A DNA stretch of 44,003 bases, taken from contig DCJL01000039.1 in NCBI GenBank assembly GCA_002320035.1, positions 1-44,003 of the forward strand, written 5' to 3'. The notes under the pieces are model-generated. The model was not told the DNA's origin and searched no databases. It saw nothing but the letters and a program-made list of their open reading frames with translations. Below, piece after piece: positions 6,735 through 15,017 of this stretch (positions within the stretch are counted from its first letter, which is position 1; each line of letters opens with the position of its first letter). Source of the DNA: Clostridiales bacterium UBA1701. GTDB lineage: Bacteria > Bacillota > Clostridia > Oscillospirales > Oscillospiraceae. Both the position numbers and the translations under genes were made by a program.

Positions 6735-8090
6735 TCAGTTTTTCAGGCTGTGCAGGGGGGCGGGAATACGGCCGCCCCGGGCGATGAACTCTGCGGCAGA
6801 ACCGGCGTGCAGGGGCATGATGGGGGCCGAGCCCAGAAGACCGCCGAAGTCGATTTTATCGCCTACGGTCTTGCCCTTTGCGGGGATGAGGCGCACGGCG
6901 GTGGTCTTGTTGTTGACCATGCCGATGGCGGCCTCGTCCGCTATGATGGCGGAGATGGTCTCAGCGGAGGTGTCCCCAGGGACGGCGATCATGTCAAGGC
7001 CCACGGAGCAGACGCAGGTCATGGCTTCCAGCTTGTCTATGGACAGAGCCCCGGCCTCCACGGCGGAAATCATTCCCGCATCCTCGGAGACGGGGATAAA
7101 GGCTCCGGACAGGCCGCCCACATGGCCGGAGGCCATCACGCCGCCCTTTTTAACCGCGTCGTTCAAAAGGGCCAGAGCCGCGGTGGTGCCGTGGCCGCCG
7201 CATTTTTCAAGGCCCATGATCTCCAGAATTTCTGCCACGCTGTCCCCAATAGTGGGTGTGGGCGCCAGGGACAGGTCAACCACGCCAAAGGGAACAGCAA
7301 GCCGCCGGGAGGCCTCCTGGGCTACAAGCTGGCCCATACGGGTTATCTTGAAGGCGGTTTTTTTAATCGTCTCCGCCACGGTGTCAAAGCTCTTGCCCCG
7401 GCAGTCCTTCAGCGCGTGGGCCACAACGCCCGGGCCGGACACGCCCACATTGATGACACATTCCGGCTCGCCGACCCCGTGAAAGGCGCCGGCCATAAAG
7501 GGATTGTCCTCCACGGCGTTGGCGAATACCACAAGCTTCGCGCAGCCTATGGGGTCAATGTTCGCTGTCCGGCGGATAATGCGGCCCATAAGGGCCACTG
7601 CGTCCATATTGATACCCGCTCTGGTTGAGGCCACGTTTACACTGGAACAAACAAGCTCCGTCTGGGTGAGCGCCTGGGGGATGGAGCGGATAAGGCGCAG
7701 GTCGCTGTCGGTAAAGCCTTTGTGGCAGAGGGCAGAGAAACCGCCAATGAAATTCACGCCCACCGCTTTCGCGGCTTTGTCCAGCGTCAGGGCGATGGGA
7801 GAGTAGTCCTCCGCCGTGCAGCTGGCGGCCACAAGGGAGATGGGACTCACAGAGACGCGCTTGTTGACGATAGGGATGCCGAACTCCCGCTCAATGGCGC
7901 AGCCGGTTTCTACCAGCTTTTCCGCCCGGCGGCAGATTTTCTCGTATATCCGCTCGCAGCAGACATTGATATCTCTGTCGGCGCAGTCGAGAAGGCTGAT
8001 GCCCATGGTCACGGTGCGCACGTCCAGATGCTGCTGGTCTATCATGTCTATGGTCTGCAGTATTTCGCTGCTGTTTATAAGATAGCTCAT
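6735..8090 (-). CDS. UPF0210 (DUF711/PFL) family protein
   Basis: A 451-residue protein of the UPF0210 family, distantly related in fold to pyruvate formate-lyase/glycyl-radical proteins but without a known reaction. Family features: VRTVTMGISLLDCA near the N-terminus, VSPISLVAA, VGVNFIGGFSAL, a glycine-rich VSGPGVV, TPTIGDSVAEILE, GHGTTAALALLNDAVKKGG, and SEDAGMI. The ATG at 8090 has GAGG upstream; the longer frame to 8228 overlaps the ACT gene and is a shadow. It is encoded 10 bases behind the ACT-domain gene, a pairing widely conserved in Firmicutes, so the two probably act together, perhaps in amino-acid sensing. Confidence 0.9.
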   Translation of the reverse strand: MSYLINSSEILQTIDMIDQQHLDVRTVTMGISLLDCADRDINVCCERIYEKICRRAEKLVETGCAIEREFGIPIVNKRVSVSPISLVAASCTAEDYSPIALTLDKAAKAVGVNFIGGFSALCHKGFTDSDLRLIRSIPQALTQTELVCSSVNVASTRAGINMDAVALMGRIIRRTANIDPIGCAKLVVFANAVEDNPFMAGAFHGVGEPECVINVGVSGPGVVAHALKDCRGKSFDTVAETIKKTAFKITRMGQLVAQEASRRLAVPFGVVDLSLAPTPTIGDSVAEILEIMGLEKCGGHGTTAALALLNDAVKKGGVMASGHVGGLSGAFIPVSEDAGMISAVEAGALSIDKLEAMTCVCSVGLDMIAVPGDTSAETISAIIADEAAIGMVNNKTTAVRLIPAKGKTVGDKIDFGGLLGSAPIMPLHAGSAAEFIARGGRIPAPLHSLKN

Positions 8091-8100
8091 AGTCAATGCC

Positions 8101-8370
8101 TCAAATTCTGTGCATGGCCTCGAAGATATCCTGCCGCTGGACATGGATATCAAGGCAGCGCTCCGCACCCTTTTCCTGGAGGAAACGGGAGAGCTGATCA
8201 AAAGGCGTGGTGCAGTCGGCCAGGTCAACCAGCATGATCATGGCAAAATATTCCTGCATAAGGGTCTGGCTGATGTCCAGTATGTTTATCTCCTTCTGGG
8301 CCAGCAGCGCCGTCACATAGGCGGTGATGCCCTTGGAGTCCTTGGCGAAAACGCTGACGATTGCTTTCAT
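8101..8370 (-). CDS. ACT-domain protein (UPF0237)
   Basis: An 89-residue protein consisting of one ACT domain, the small ligand-binding fold used in amino-acid regulation. It begins MKAIVSVFAKDSKGITAYV and continues with NILDISQTLMQEYFAMIMLVD, the standard beta-alpha-beta core. GGAGG lies upstream of ATG 8370; the frame to 8421 has no ribosome site. It is transcribed first, with the UPF0210 gene directly after, from a sigma-A promoter at 8401-8428. Confidence 0.9.
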   Translation of the reverse strand: MKAIVSVFAKDSKGITAYVTALLAQKEINILDISQTLMQEYFAMIMLVDLADCTTPFDQLSRFLQEKGAERCLDIHVQRQDIFEAMHRI

Positions 8371-8400
8371 TGTCTGTCCTCCGTATGTAAATATAGAAAC

Positions 8401-8428
8401 ATTATACGCGAAAAGCGGCAAATTTCAA
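8401..8428 (-). promoter_or_regulatory. Promoter of the ACT-UPF0210 operon
   Basis: On the minus strand, TTGAAA (8428-8423), 16-base spacer, TATAAT (8406-8401), about 30 bases from the ACT-gene start. It is back to back with the lar promoter. Confidence 0.75.
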
Positions 8429-8445
8429 GAGCGGCGCGGAATATG

Positions 8446-8474
8446 TTGCGAAAACGGCCATGGCGTATTATAAT
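8446..8474 (+). promoter_or_regulatory. Promoter of the larBEC operon
   Basis: TTGCGA (8446-8451), 17-base spacer, TATAAT (8469-8474), about 70 bases before larB. The leader holds an inverted GGCGCCGTT / AACGGCG-like element near 8501-8522. Confidence 0.7.
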
Positions 8475-8545
8475 TAATATACAATTTTTATCGGCTTTGC
8501 CGGCGCCGTTTTTGTAACGGCGGCTTGGCAGAAGGAGCAAAAAGC

Positions 8546-9298
8546 ATGAACAAACAGGAACTTATGGAGCTGCTGAAAAGTGTGGCCTCGGGGGATACTC
8601 TTGTCGAGGATGCGGCGCTGAAGCTTAAAATGCAGCCCTTTGTAGAGATAGGCGACTATGCCAAGGTGGATTTTCACCGGGGCATCCGTCAGGGGGTGCC
8701 TGAGGTCATATACGGCGCGGGCAAGACAAAGGAGCATATTCTGGACATTTCCCGGGCGATGCTCTCCAACGGGCAGAAAAGCGTACTCATAACCCGTCTC
8801 TGTCCGGAGGCGGCGGCGTTTATAAAAAAAGAGCTTCCTCTGGACTATAATGAGCTCTCTAAAACCGGTGTGATCGGCCCGCTGCCGGAGCCGGATGGTA
8901 AGGGGACGGTAGTGGTGGCTACCGGTGGCACCAGCGACATTCCCGTGGCAGAAGAGGCGGCGGTGACGGCTGAGGTGCTGGGAAATTCTGTTACCCGGCT
9001 TTACGATGTGGGTGTGTCCGGAATCCACAGGCTTTTATCACACATGGAGGATATAATGAGCGCCCGGGTCATTGTGGCTGTAGCCGGAATGGAAGGGGCG
9101 CTGCCCTCGGTTATCGGCGGCCTCGCGGACTGCCCTGTGATAGCCGTCCCTACCAGCGTGGGTTACGGCGCGTCTCTTGGCGGCGTGGCGGCGCTGCTGT
9201 CCATGCTCAACTCCTGTGCCAGCGGCGTATCGGTGGTAAATATAGACAATGGCTTTGGCGCGGGCTATATGGCCAGTATGATAAACCATTTGGAGTAA
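8546..9298 (+). CDS. larB: Nickel-pincer cofactor biosynthesis carboxylase LarB
   Basis: A 250-residue protein. LarB carboxylates nicotinic acid adenine dinucleotide and hydrolyses it to pyridinium-3,5-biscarboxylate mononucleotide, the first step of nickel-pincer cofactor synthesis. The C-terminal PurE-like domain is clear: VVVATGGTSDIPVAEEA, RLYDVGVSGIHRLL, ARVIVAVAGMEGALPSVIGG, and VPTSVGYGASLGG. The N-terminus has YAKVDFHRGIRQGVPEVIYG, typical of LarB. AAGGAG precedes ATG 8546. First gene of a tight larB-larE-larC operon. Confidence 0.93.
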   Translation: MNKQELMELLKSVASGDTLVEDAALKLKMQPFVEIGDYAKVDFHRGIRQGVPEVIYGAGKTKEHILDISRAMLSNGQKSVLITRLCPEAAAFIKKELPLDYNELSKTGVIGPLPEPDGKGTVVVATGGTSDIPVAEEAAVTAEVLGNSVTRLYDVGVSGIHRLLSHMEDIMSARVIVAVAGMEGALPSVIGGLADCPVIAVPTSVGYGASLGGVAALLSMLNSCASGVSVVNIDNGFGAGYMASMINHLE

Positions 9299-9302
9299 AT
9301 AT

Positions 9303-10058
9303 ATGACGCTTTCTGATTTTTTTGCCGCCCACCCCAAGGCCGCCCTGGCTTATTCCGGGGGGACGGACTCGGCTTATCTTCTCTATGCGGCTCTTAAGGC
9401 CGGGGCGGATATACGCCCCTATTATATCTGCTCTCAGTTTCAGCCGGATTTTGAACGGCAGGACGCGCTCCGCCTTGGGGCGGAGCTGGGTGCGGAGCCG
9501 GTCGTAATCGAGCTGGATGTGTTATCATGTCCGGGCATTGCCGAGAATCCGCCGGAACGCTGCTACCTCTGCAAAAAGCGGATAATGGGCGCCATTAAAA
9601 ATGCTGCGGCCTGTGATGGCTATGAGATTCTTCTTGACGGCACAAACGCCAGCGACGCGGCTGAGGACCGCCCCGGAATGCGAGTGCTGTCGGAAGAGGG
9701 CGTTCTCTCCCCCCTGCGTCTCTGCGGCCTCACTAAGCCCGAGATTCGCGCCCTTTCCCATGGGGCCGGGCTTTTTACCGCCTATAAGCCCGCCTATGCC
9801 TGCCTCGCCACAAGAATTCCCGCTGGGGAAGAAATTACCCGGGAAAAGCTCCGGCGCATAGAAAAAAGCGAAGATATCCTGGCCCGGATGGGCTTTTCGG
9901 ATTTCCGCGCCCGGCTTCGGGGCGGCCGCGCCCTGCTCCAGTTTACGGGGGAGGATCTGCCCCGGGCGGAGCGGGAGCTGCCCGAGCTGAAAAAAGCCCT
10001 TGCGGCGTATTTTGACGAAATTTCCATAGACCCCATTGAGAGGAGAAAAAGCCTTTGA
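9303..10058 (+). CDS. larE: ATP-dependent sulfur transferase LarE
   Basis: A 251-residue PP-loop enzyme that activates and thiolates the pyridinium intermediate of the nickel-pincer cofactor. It has the PP-loop SGGTDS (residues 18-23), the CYLCKKR motif (Cys87, Cys90), DGTNASD, and YACLATRIP with Cys167. Some LarE proteins sacrifice one cysteine sulfur, while others bind a [4Fe-4S] cluster through three cysteines. The Cys87/Cys90/Cys167 set suggests the cluster-binding, catalytic type, but this needs structural alignment. It begins 4 bases after larB and its stop overlaps the TTG start of larC. Confidence 0.92.
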   Translation: MTLSDFFAAHPKAALAYSGGTDSAYLLYAALKAGADIRPYYICSQFQPDFERQDALRLGAELGAEPVVIELDVLSCPGIAENPPERCYLCKKRIMGAIKNAAACDGYEILLDGTNASDAAEDRPGMRVLSEEGVLSPLRLCGLTKPEIRALSHGAGLFTAYKPAYACLATRIPAGEEITREKLRRIEKSEDILARMGFSDFRARLRGGRALLQFTGEDLPRAERELPELKKALAAYFDEISIDPIERRKSL

Positions 10059-11239
10059 AAACCCTGTATTTTGACTGCTCCATGGGCGCCGCCGGGGATA
10101 TGCTCACCGCGGCCCTGCTGGAGCTGCACCCGGAGCCGGAGCGCTTTTTGGACAAAATAAACGCGGCCCTGGGCGGCCGCGCCCTGATAAGTGCGGAGCG
10201 CGCCGAAAAATGCGGCGTATTTTGCACCCGTGTCTCCGTGCGCATAAACGGCGACGAGGAGGGCGAAGAACTTCACCATCATCATGGACATACGAGCCTG
10301 GCTGAGCTTGAGGCCTGTATCGACGGGATGTCTCTGCCGGAAAAGGTCCGGCAGGACGGCAGGCGGGTGTTTGCCCTTATTGCCGGAGCCGAGAGCCGGG
10401 TGCATGGCGCGCCGGTAGAGAATATCCACCTGCATGAGGTGGGCTCCCTGGACGCCCTGGCGGACGTGATGGCCGTGTGCCTGCTGCTCCATGAGCTGGC
10501 GCCGGAGAAAATCCTGGCTTCCCCGGTGCGGGTGGGCGGCGGGATGGTAAGATGCGCGCATGGGCTTCTGCCCGTCCCCGCCCCGGCCACGGAGCTGCTT
10601 CTTCGGGATGTGCCCATCTATGCCGGGAATATCATGGCCGAGCTCTGTACCCCCACCGGGGCGGCCCTGCTCAAATATTTTGCGGAAGATTTTGTGCCGC
10701 TGCCCCTGATGCGCCTTGAAAACTGCGGCCGGGGCGCGGGAAAGAAGGACTTTGAGGCTGCCAATATCCTCCGGGCGCTGCTGGGGGAGACAGAGGAAAA
10801 GCCTGCGGACCTGCTGGAGCTGAGCTGTAATCTGGACGATATGAGCCCCGAGGAAATGGGCTTTGCCATGGAGGAGCTTTTTTCCCTTGGTGCACTTGAC
10901 GTGTATTTTACGCCCATCGGCATGAAGAAAAGCCGCCCGGGAATCATGCTCTCCTGCCTGTGCCGCCCGGAAATGCGGGAGGAAGCACTGCGCTGCATCT
11001 TTAAAAACACAAGTACGCTGGGGGTTCGGGAGTATGCCTGCCAAAGAGCTGCGCTTCGGCGCAGCTTCCGCTGTGTTGAAACGGAGCATGGGTCTCTGCG
11101 CCTCAAAACCGCCGAGGGCTATGGCATTTGCCGGGAAAAGCCCGAATATGACGACTTGGCCCGCATAGCCCGGGCAGCCGGCATATCCCTTCGCGAAGCC
11201 GCGAAATATGCGCAGGCCTCCAGTACGCCTGCGGACTGA
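10055..11239 (+). CDS. larC: Nickel insertion protein LarC (single continuous frame)
   Basis: A 394-residue protein that inserts nickel into the pyridinium bisthiocarboxylate in a CTP-dependent step. Family marks: N-terminal FDCSMGAAGDM, the metal-binding His-rich HHHHGHTSL, HLHEVGSLDALADV, GGGMVRCAHGLLPVPAPAT, TGAALLK, and the C-terminal CNLDDMSPEEMGF and PIGMKKSRPGIMLSCL. In Lactiplantibacillus plantarum, larC is split and joined by ribosomal frameshifting; here the whole protein is in one frame. The start is TTG at 10055, overlapping the larE stop as TTGA, with GAGGAG upstream, implying translational coupling. Confidence 0.93.
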   Translation: MKTLYFDCSMGAAGDMLTAALLELHPEPERFLDKINAALGGRALISAERAEKCGVFCTRVSVRINGDEEGEELHHHHGHTSLAELEACIDGMSLPEKVRQDGRRVFALIAGAESRVHGAPVENIHLHEVGSLDALADVMAVCLLLHELAPEKILASPVRVGGGMVRCAHGLLPVPAPATELLLRDVPIYAGNIMAELCTPTGAALLKYFAEDFVPLPLMRLENCGRGAGKKDFEAANILRALLGETEEKPADLLELSCNLDDMSPEEMGFAMEELFSLGALDVYFTPIGMKKSRPGIMLSCLCRPEMREEALRCIFKNTSTLGVREYACQRAALRRSFRCVETEHGSLRLKTAEGYGICREKPEYDDLARIARAAGISLREAAKYAQASSTPAD

Positions 11240-11355
11240 TCTTCGGCCCATGCCTTTGGGGGGACATGCTGACTGTGCCGCGGCGTCTAATATTCATCGG
11301 GCGTTTTGGTCTCCCGGCAGAGGAGGCCTTTGCGCCGGGCCTTGTGCACAGACGA

Positions 11356-11389
11356 AAAATCCCATCGCCTTTTGGGGCGATGGGATTTT
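11356..11389. terminator. Bidirectional terminator between larC and rfbD
   Basis: A 14-bp perfect stem AAAATCCCATCGCC / GGCGATGGGATTTT, T-rich on both strands. It ends the rightward lar operon and the leftward polysaccharide operon. The rest of 11240-11457 shows no gene. Confidence 0.9.
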
Positions 11390-11457
11390 AAATTTGCCGG
11401 AATGTAAAAAAGTGTACGTTGACGGTATCGAAAAAGGAAAATTCCGGCTTTTGGGCT

Positions 11458-12363
11458 TTACGGAAGCTCTTTCAAGAACCTTCCGAGAGCGTCCTGCCAG
11501 GAGGGAAGGGGCGTGAAGCCCATCCGGGAAAGCTTGCTTATGTCCAGGCGGCTGTTCATGGGACGCCGGGCCTTGGTGCAGCCATAGACCTCGGAGCTGA
11601 CCGGAAAAAGCCGCGCCGGAAGGCCCGCCTGCCGGTAGATCTCCCGGGCAAAGTCATACCAACTGATGTAGCCGCCGCTGTTGGAAGCGTGGTATACCCC
11701 ATAGAATTCAGATTTGATCATTTCGCCGATGAGACTGGCCAGATCAAGAGAATAGGTTGGAGTACCGGTCTGGTCGTTTACCACATAGGCTTTGCCGTTT
11801 TTCCGGCCTGCATCCAGGATCGCTTTTACAAAATTGTTGCCGTTCATGCCGTAAAGCCAGGAGGTTCGGACGATGAAATACTTTCCGAGAATACGTTTCA
11901 CTGCCGCTTCGCCCTCAAGCTTGGTTTTGCCATAGACATTCAGAGGGGCAAAGCATTGCGCTTCCGGCTCATAGGGCCGATCACCGCTGCCGGAGAATAC
12001 ATAATCCGTGCTTATATACAGCATCTTGCAGTCAAGCTCCCGGCAGACCCGGGCAACATTTTCCGTGCCCTGCACATTGACGGCACGGACCCGGGAGAGA
12101 TTTTTTGGTTCCTCCGCCGCGTCGACATTTGTCCAGGCAGCGCAATGTACCACGGCATCCGGCCCAAATTCTGCCAGGACCGCCTTCACTGCGGCCGCGT
12201 CGCTTATATTCAACTGGATATAACGCATGGAGGCCACTTCGTCTTCCAGGCCCCGGTAACCCACGGAGCTGCCGCTGCCTGCGCAGTCATGGCCGCTCCG
12301 GGACAATATCCTCATAACGTCATGGCCAAGCTGGCCATTGACGCCTGTAACAAATACCTTCAG
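11458..12363 (-). CDS. rfbD: dTDP-4-dehydrorhamnose reductase, non-canonical start
   Basis: A 301-residue SDR that reduces dTDP-4-dehydro-L-rhamnose to dTDP-L-rhamnose with NAD(P)H. The Rossmann start is KVFVTGVNGQLG. Further marks are AWTNVDAAEEP, YISTDYVFSG, the catalytic YGKTKLEGE (YxxxK), and FIVRTSWLYG. The Rossmann motif lies upstream of the first in-frame ATG (12315), which would remove it. Reading back, the only sensible start is CTG at 12363 (CTG AAG GTA TTT), because no in-frame ATG, GTG or TTG exists between the preceding stop and this point. Last gene of the surface-polymer operon, 46 bases after rfbC. Confidence 0.88.
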   Translation of the reverse strand: MKVFVTGVNGQLGHDVMRILSRSGHDCAGSGSSVGYRGLEDEVASMRYIQLNISDAAAVKAVLAEFGPDAVVHCAAWTNVDAAEEPKNLSRVRAVNVQGTENVARVCRELDCKMLYISTDYVFSGSGDRPYEPEAQCFAPLNVYGKTKLEGEAAVKRILGKYFIVRTSWLYGMNGNNFVKAILDAGRKNGKAYVVNDQTGTPTYSLDLASLIGEMIKSEFYGVYHASNSGGYISWYDFAREIYRQAGLPARLFPVSSEVYGCTKARRPMNSRLDISKLSRMGFTPLPSWQDALGRFLKELP

Positions 12364-12409
12364 CTCTTCATCCCCGTTCTGTCCGGCCTGAGCCCGTTGG
12401 AGCCCGGCT

Positions 12410-12961
12410 TCAAAGTATAATTCCGGCCTCGGAAAGGCGCGGGTGTTTTTTGTCTTTCTCGCTGAGGATCAGCCTGCCTGCGTCAGGCCAGGCGATAGCA
12501 AGCGCGGGGTCGCTGTATATGATGCCGCCCTCATCCTCAGGGTGGTAAAATTCATCGCAGAGGTAGGCAAACTCCGCCTGTTCGCTTGTGACCAGAAAGC
12601 CGTGGGCAAAGCCACGGGGGATAAGAAACTGGCGCCGGTTTTCTGCCGAAAGATACAGGCCAAACCAGCGGCCGAAGCTTTCGCTGCCGGGGCGCAGGTC
12701 AAGGGCCACGTCGTACACCTGGCCGGACAGCACCCGTACGAGCTTGGCCTGAGGAAAACGCCGCTGAAAATGCAGGCCCCGGAGCACGCCCTTTACAGAG
12801 CGCGACTGGTTCTCCTGCACAAAGCGGTATTCAAGCCCCGCGGCGCTGAAAGCGGCCTGGTTGTAGGTCTCCATCAAATAGCCGCGCTCATCGCCAAAAA
12901 CCTGTGCTTCCACTATATAAAGGCCATCTATGCCGGTTTCGATAAAGCTAAAATTACCCAT
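12410..12961 (-). CDS. rfbC: dTDP-4-dehydrorhamnose 3,5-epimerase
   Basis: A 183-residue cupin-fold epimerase of the rhamnose pathway. Signature stretches: DERGYLMETYN, FVQENQSRSVKGVLRGLHFQ, LVRVLSGQVYDVALDLR, FLIPRGFAHGFLV, and YLCDEFYHPEDEGGI. The histidine of RGLHFQ and the tyrosine region typical of the active site are present. AAGGA precedes ATG 12961. With rfbD it shows that dTDP-rhamnose feeds the polymer; rfbA and rfbB are not in the window. Confidence 0.95.
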   Translation of the reverse strand: MGNFSFIETGIDGLYIVEAQVFGDERGYLMETYNQAAFSAAGLEYRFVQENQSRSVKGVLRGLHFQRRFPQAKLVRVLSGQVYDVALDLRPGSESFGRWFGLYLSAENRRQFLIPRGFAHGFLVTSEQAEFAYLCDEFYHPEDEGGIIYSDPALAIAWPDAGRLILSEKDKKHPRLSEAGIIL

Positions 12962-12973
12962 TTTATCCTTCCC

Positions 12974-14035
12974 TTAACGTGACGCGGCCGCCGGTGATTC
13001 CGCAGGGCCATAAAAATCCAGCAGAAGGGAGGCAAATTTGTCGTGCACGCCGTGCTTTGCGGGGGCCTGGACGATATTCATGCCGGGATTATGGTTGCCC
13101 TCGATAAGCTCCAGCCTGCCGCCGGGAAGCACAGCCACGTCCCAGCCAACAACACGCAGGCAGGGAAGCGTGGAGGCCGCCTCGCGGCAGAGAGCCACGA
13201 TCTCCTTCCAATAAGGAATCTGCTGCCCCATGAAGCGGACTCCGGTCATGGGATGGACCTTATAATAGTTGCCGCACTCGTCCAGCCCGTCGGTTATGAT
13301 TCTGCCGCTGGATGGGTCCACCTCGCAGAAAATCCCGCCGCCATGGGCATTGTCTACATGCAGGCCCTTGTTTCCAACGCGAAGTCCCGCGCCGAATACC
13401 TCAAACCGGTCTTTGTTTACAAAGCTTATGAGGCGAATGGTATTGAGGGAGGGCGGGTGATACTTTGCCAGCTCCGGGGCTGATTCCAAAAACTCCTCGG
13501 CCAGATATTTTTTTGCCGCAAGCGACTCGAAAAGTTCCTCTGGATCTGTCACATCGCCGTAATCAAGCTTCTTGAAGCCTATGCCCCAGCTTGATAGGGC
13601 AGGCTTGAGGGCGATGGAGCCGTGACGGCGCAGAAAGTCCATAAATTCCTGAGGATTGGACTCGGGAAGGTAGAGCCAGTCCCGGCGGATAAAGCGGGAA
13701 AAGGTCCTCAGAAAGCATACTTTGTCCTTCAGATACGGCTCGGACTCGGCGTTGTAGGGGCGCATAAGGAGGGTGGCCTCGGTGTCGGTAAGGAACTTCT
13801 TCTGCTCCTCAAGGGGCAGATTATAAAAGGCGAAGATCATATATTCCGACATGGACACGCGCTTTTCCGGGTTGCTGCGCCGGACTTTCAGGTAATCGTA
13901 AAACAGCTTTCTGCCATTCCAGCCCTCCGGAAAGCTGTAAACGCCTTTCACATAGCCGCGGAACCGCTTCCGCAGCACCGGATATGCCCGGATGCTTTTG
14001 TAGACAACATTTTCTGTAAGAATACTCATGCTCAC
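12974..14035 (-). CDS. Sugar-transfer-associated ATP-grasp protein
   Basis: About 353 residues. The C-terminal half carries the ATP-grasp pattern seen in PF14397 proteins: SIALKPALSSWGIGF, LAEEFLESAPELAKYHPPSLN, NAHGGGIFCEVDPSSGRI, HPMTGVRFMGQQIPYW, VVGWDVAVLPGGRLELIEGNHNPG. The last stretch holds the Mg-binding Glu/Asn. Family members ligate a carboxylate, probably an amino acid or peptide, in surface-polymer clusters, but the substrate is unknown. The start overlaps the previous gene's stop as GTGA (14032-14035), so translation is coupled; an ATG at 14029 is the alternative. It is one of five ATP-grasp genes in the operon. Confidence 0.85.
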   Translation of the reverse strand: MSMSILTENVVYKSIRAYPVLRKRFRGYVKGVYSFPEGWNGRKLFYDYLKVRRSNPEKRVSMSEYMIFAFYNLPLEEQKKFLTDTEATLLMRPYNAESEPYLKDKVCFLRTFSRFIRRDWLYLPESNPQEFMDFLRRHGSIALKPALSSWGIGFKKLDYGDVTDPEELFESLAAKKYLAEEFLESAPELAKYHPPSLNTIRLISFVNKDRFEVFGAGLRVGNKGLHVDNAHGGGIFCEVDPSSGRIITDGLDECGNYYKVHPMTGVRFMGQQIPYWKEIVALCREAASTLPCLRVVGWDVAVLPGGRLELIEGNHNPGMNIVQAPAKHGVHDKFASLLLDFYGPAESPAAASR

Positions 14036-15012
14036 TCACCCAAACACGACAAAATAATCGGGTATTTTCCAACCCCGTCAAACTGAATAATATTTCCGCC
14101 CGGCCAACTGTAATTCCCCTCAATCAGCTCCGGGCCCTCCGGGCCGACGGCCACGTCCCAGCCCACATAGCCGAGACTTGGCACAAGCTCCATGCCTCGG
14201 AGAACAGAGGCGCTGACCTGTGCCCAGCAGGGGAGCTGAAAGCCCGGCATATAAAGCTCCGTGCCGGGATGACGGCCATATTCCGTCAGATCCCGGTTGT
14301 TGCGGCCGGGGCCGGAGACACGGCCGCTGTCAAGGTCCACCGGGTAGGCGATGCCCCCGGCATGAAAATTATCGGAAATCTGCTCTCCCACGCCGCATTT
14401 GAGGCAGGCGCCGATGAGACGCACGGCCCCGTCCTTTCTCCGGGCGGCGTTGATGCGCACGGAGTTAAGGCAGGCAGGGTTGATCCGATCCAGCTCCGGG
14501 TGCTGGCGGATCGGTTCCTCCAGCAGCAGGCGTTTTTCGGCGCAGGCATAAAAAAAGGCTTCCCGGTCCCAAACATCAGCGGAGCGGCGCTTTTCTATGC
14601 CGCGGCCCATGGTGCCGGCGTCCGGCTTGAGGATAAAAGCCGGGTGCCTGTCCAGAAATGCGTCAAAGGCGGTGAAATCCGCCTCGGCGGCAAAGACAAA
14701 GTCCCGCTTCACAAGCCCGGCAAAGTGCCGGTCAAAAAGGGACTTGCGGCCCAGAATCTGCTTTTCATCGGCCCGAGCCCCAAGATTCAGGGCCCTGTCC
14801 ACGGCCTTTGAACGGCCTGAGGTGAGGTACTCCCGGCGCTGAGCCTCGCTCAGCTCAAAAAAGCGCAGGACAAAATAGTTCTCAGGCGAGGCACCGTGAC
14901 GGACGCTGCATGAGAGCGCGTCCAAAAAATATTTAACAATGCTGCCTCCGCGTAGAGCGGAGAGACGGCGGCACATGGCATAGGTCTTTTGAACGGCTGT
15001 CCATCGAGACAT
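14032..15012 (-). CDS. ATP-grasp protein, second copy
   Basis: A 326-residue relative of the adjacent ATP-grasp protein. Motifs in the same order: FILKPDAGTMGRGIEK, LLLEEPIRQHPELDRINPACLN, SDNFHAGGIAYPVDLDSGRV, HPGTELYMPGFQLPCW, GYVGWDVAVGPEGPELIEGNYSWPGG. The two are clearly diverged from each other, suggesting different substrates. The ATG at 15012 follows the opine-dehydrogenase-like gene by 5 bases, with GGAAGG inside that gene's end. Confidence 0.85.
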   Translation of the reverse strand: MSRWTAVQKTYAMCRRLSALRGGSIVKYFLDALSCSVRHGASPENYFVLRFFELSEAQRREYLTSGRSKAVDRALNLGARADEKQILGRKSLFDRHFAGLVKRDFVFAAEADFTAFDAFLDRHPAFILKPDAGTMGRGIEKRRSADVWDREAFFYACAEKRLLLEEPIRQHPELDRINPACLNSVRINAARRKDGAVRLIGACLKCGVGEQISDNFHAGGIAYPVDLDSGRVSGPGRNNRDLTEYGRHPGTELYMPGFQLPCWAQVSASVLRGMELVPSLGYVGWDVAVGPEGPELIEGNYSWPGGNIIQFDGVGKYPIILSCLGE

Positions 15013-15017
15013 TTCAA

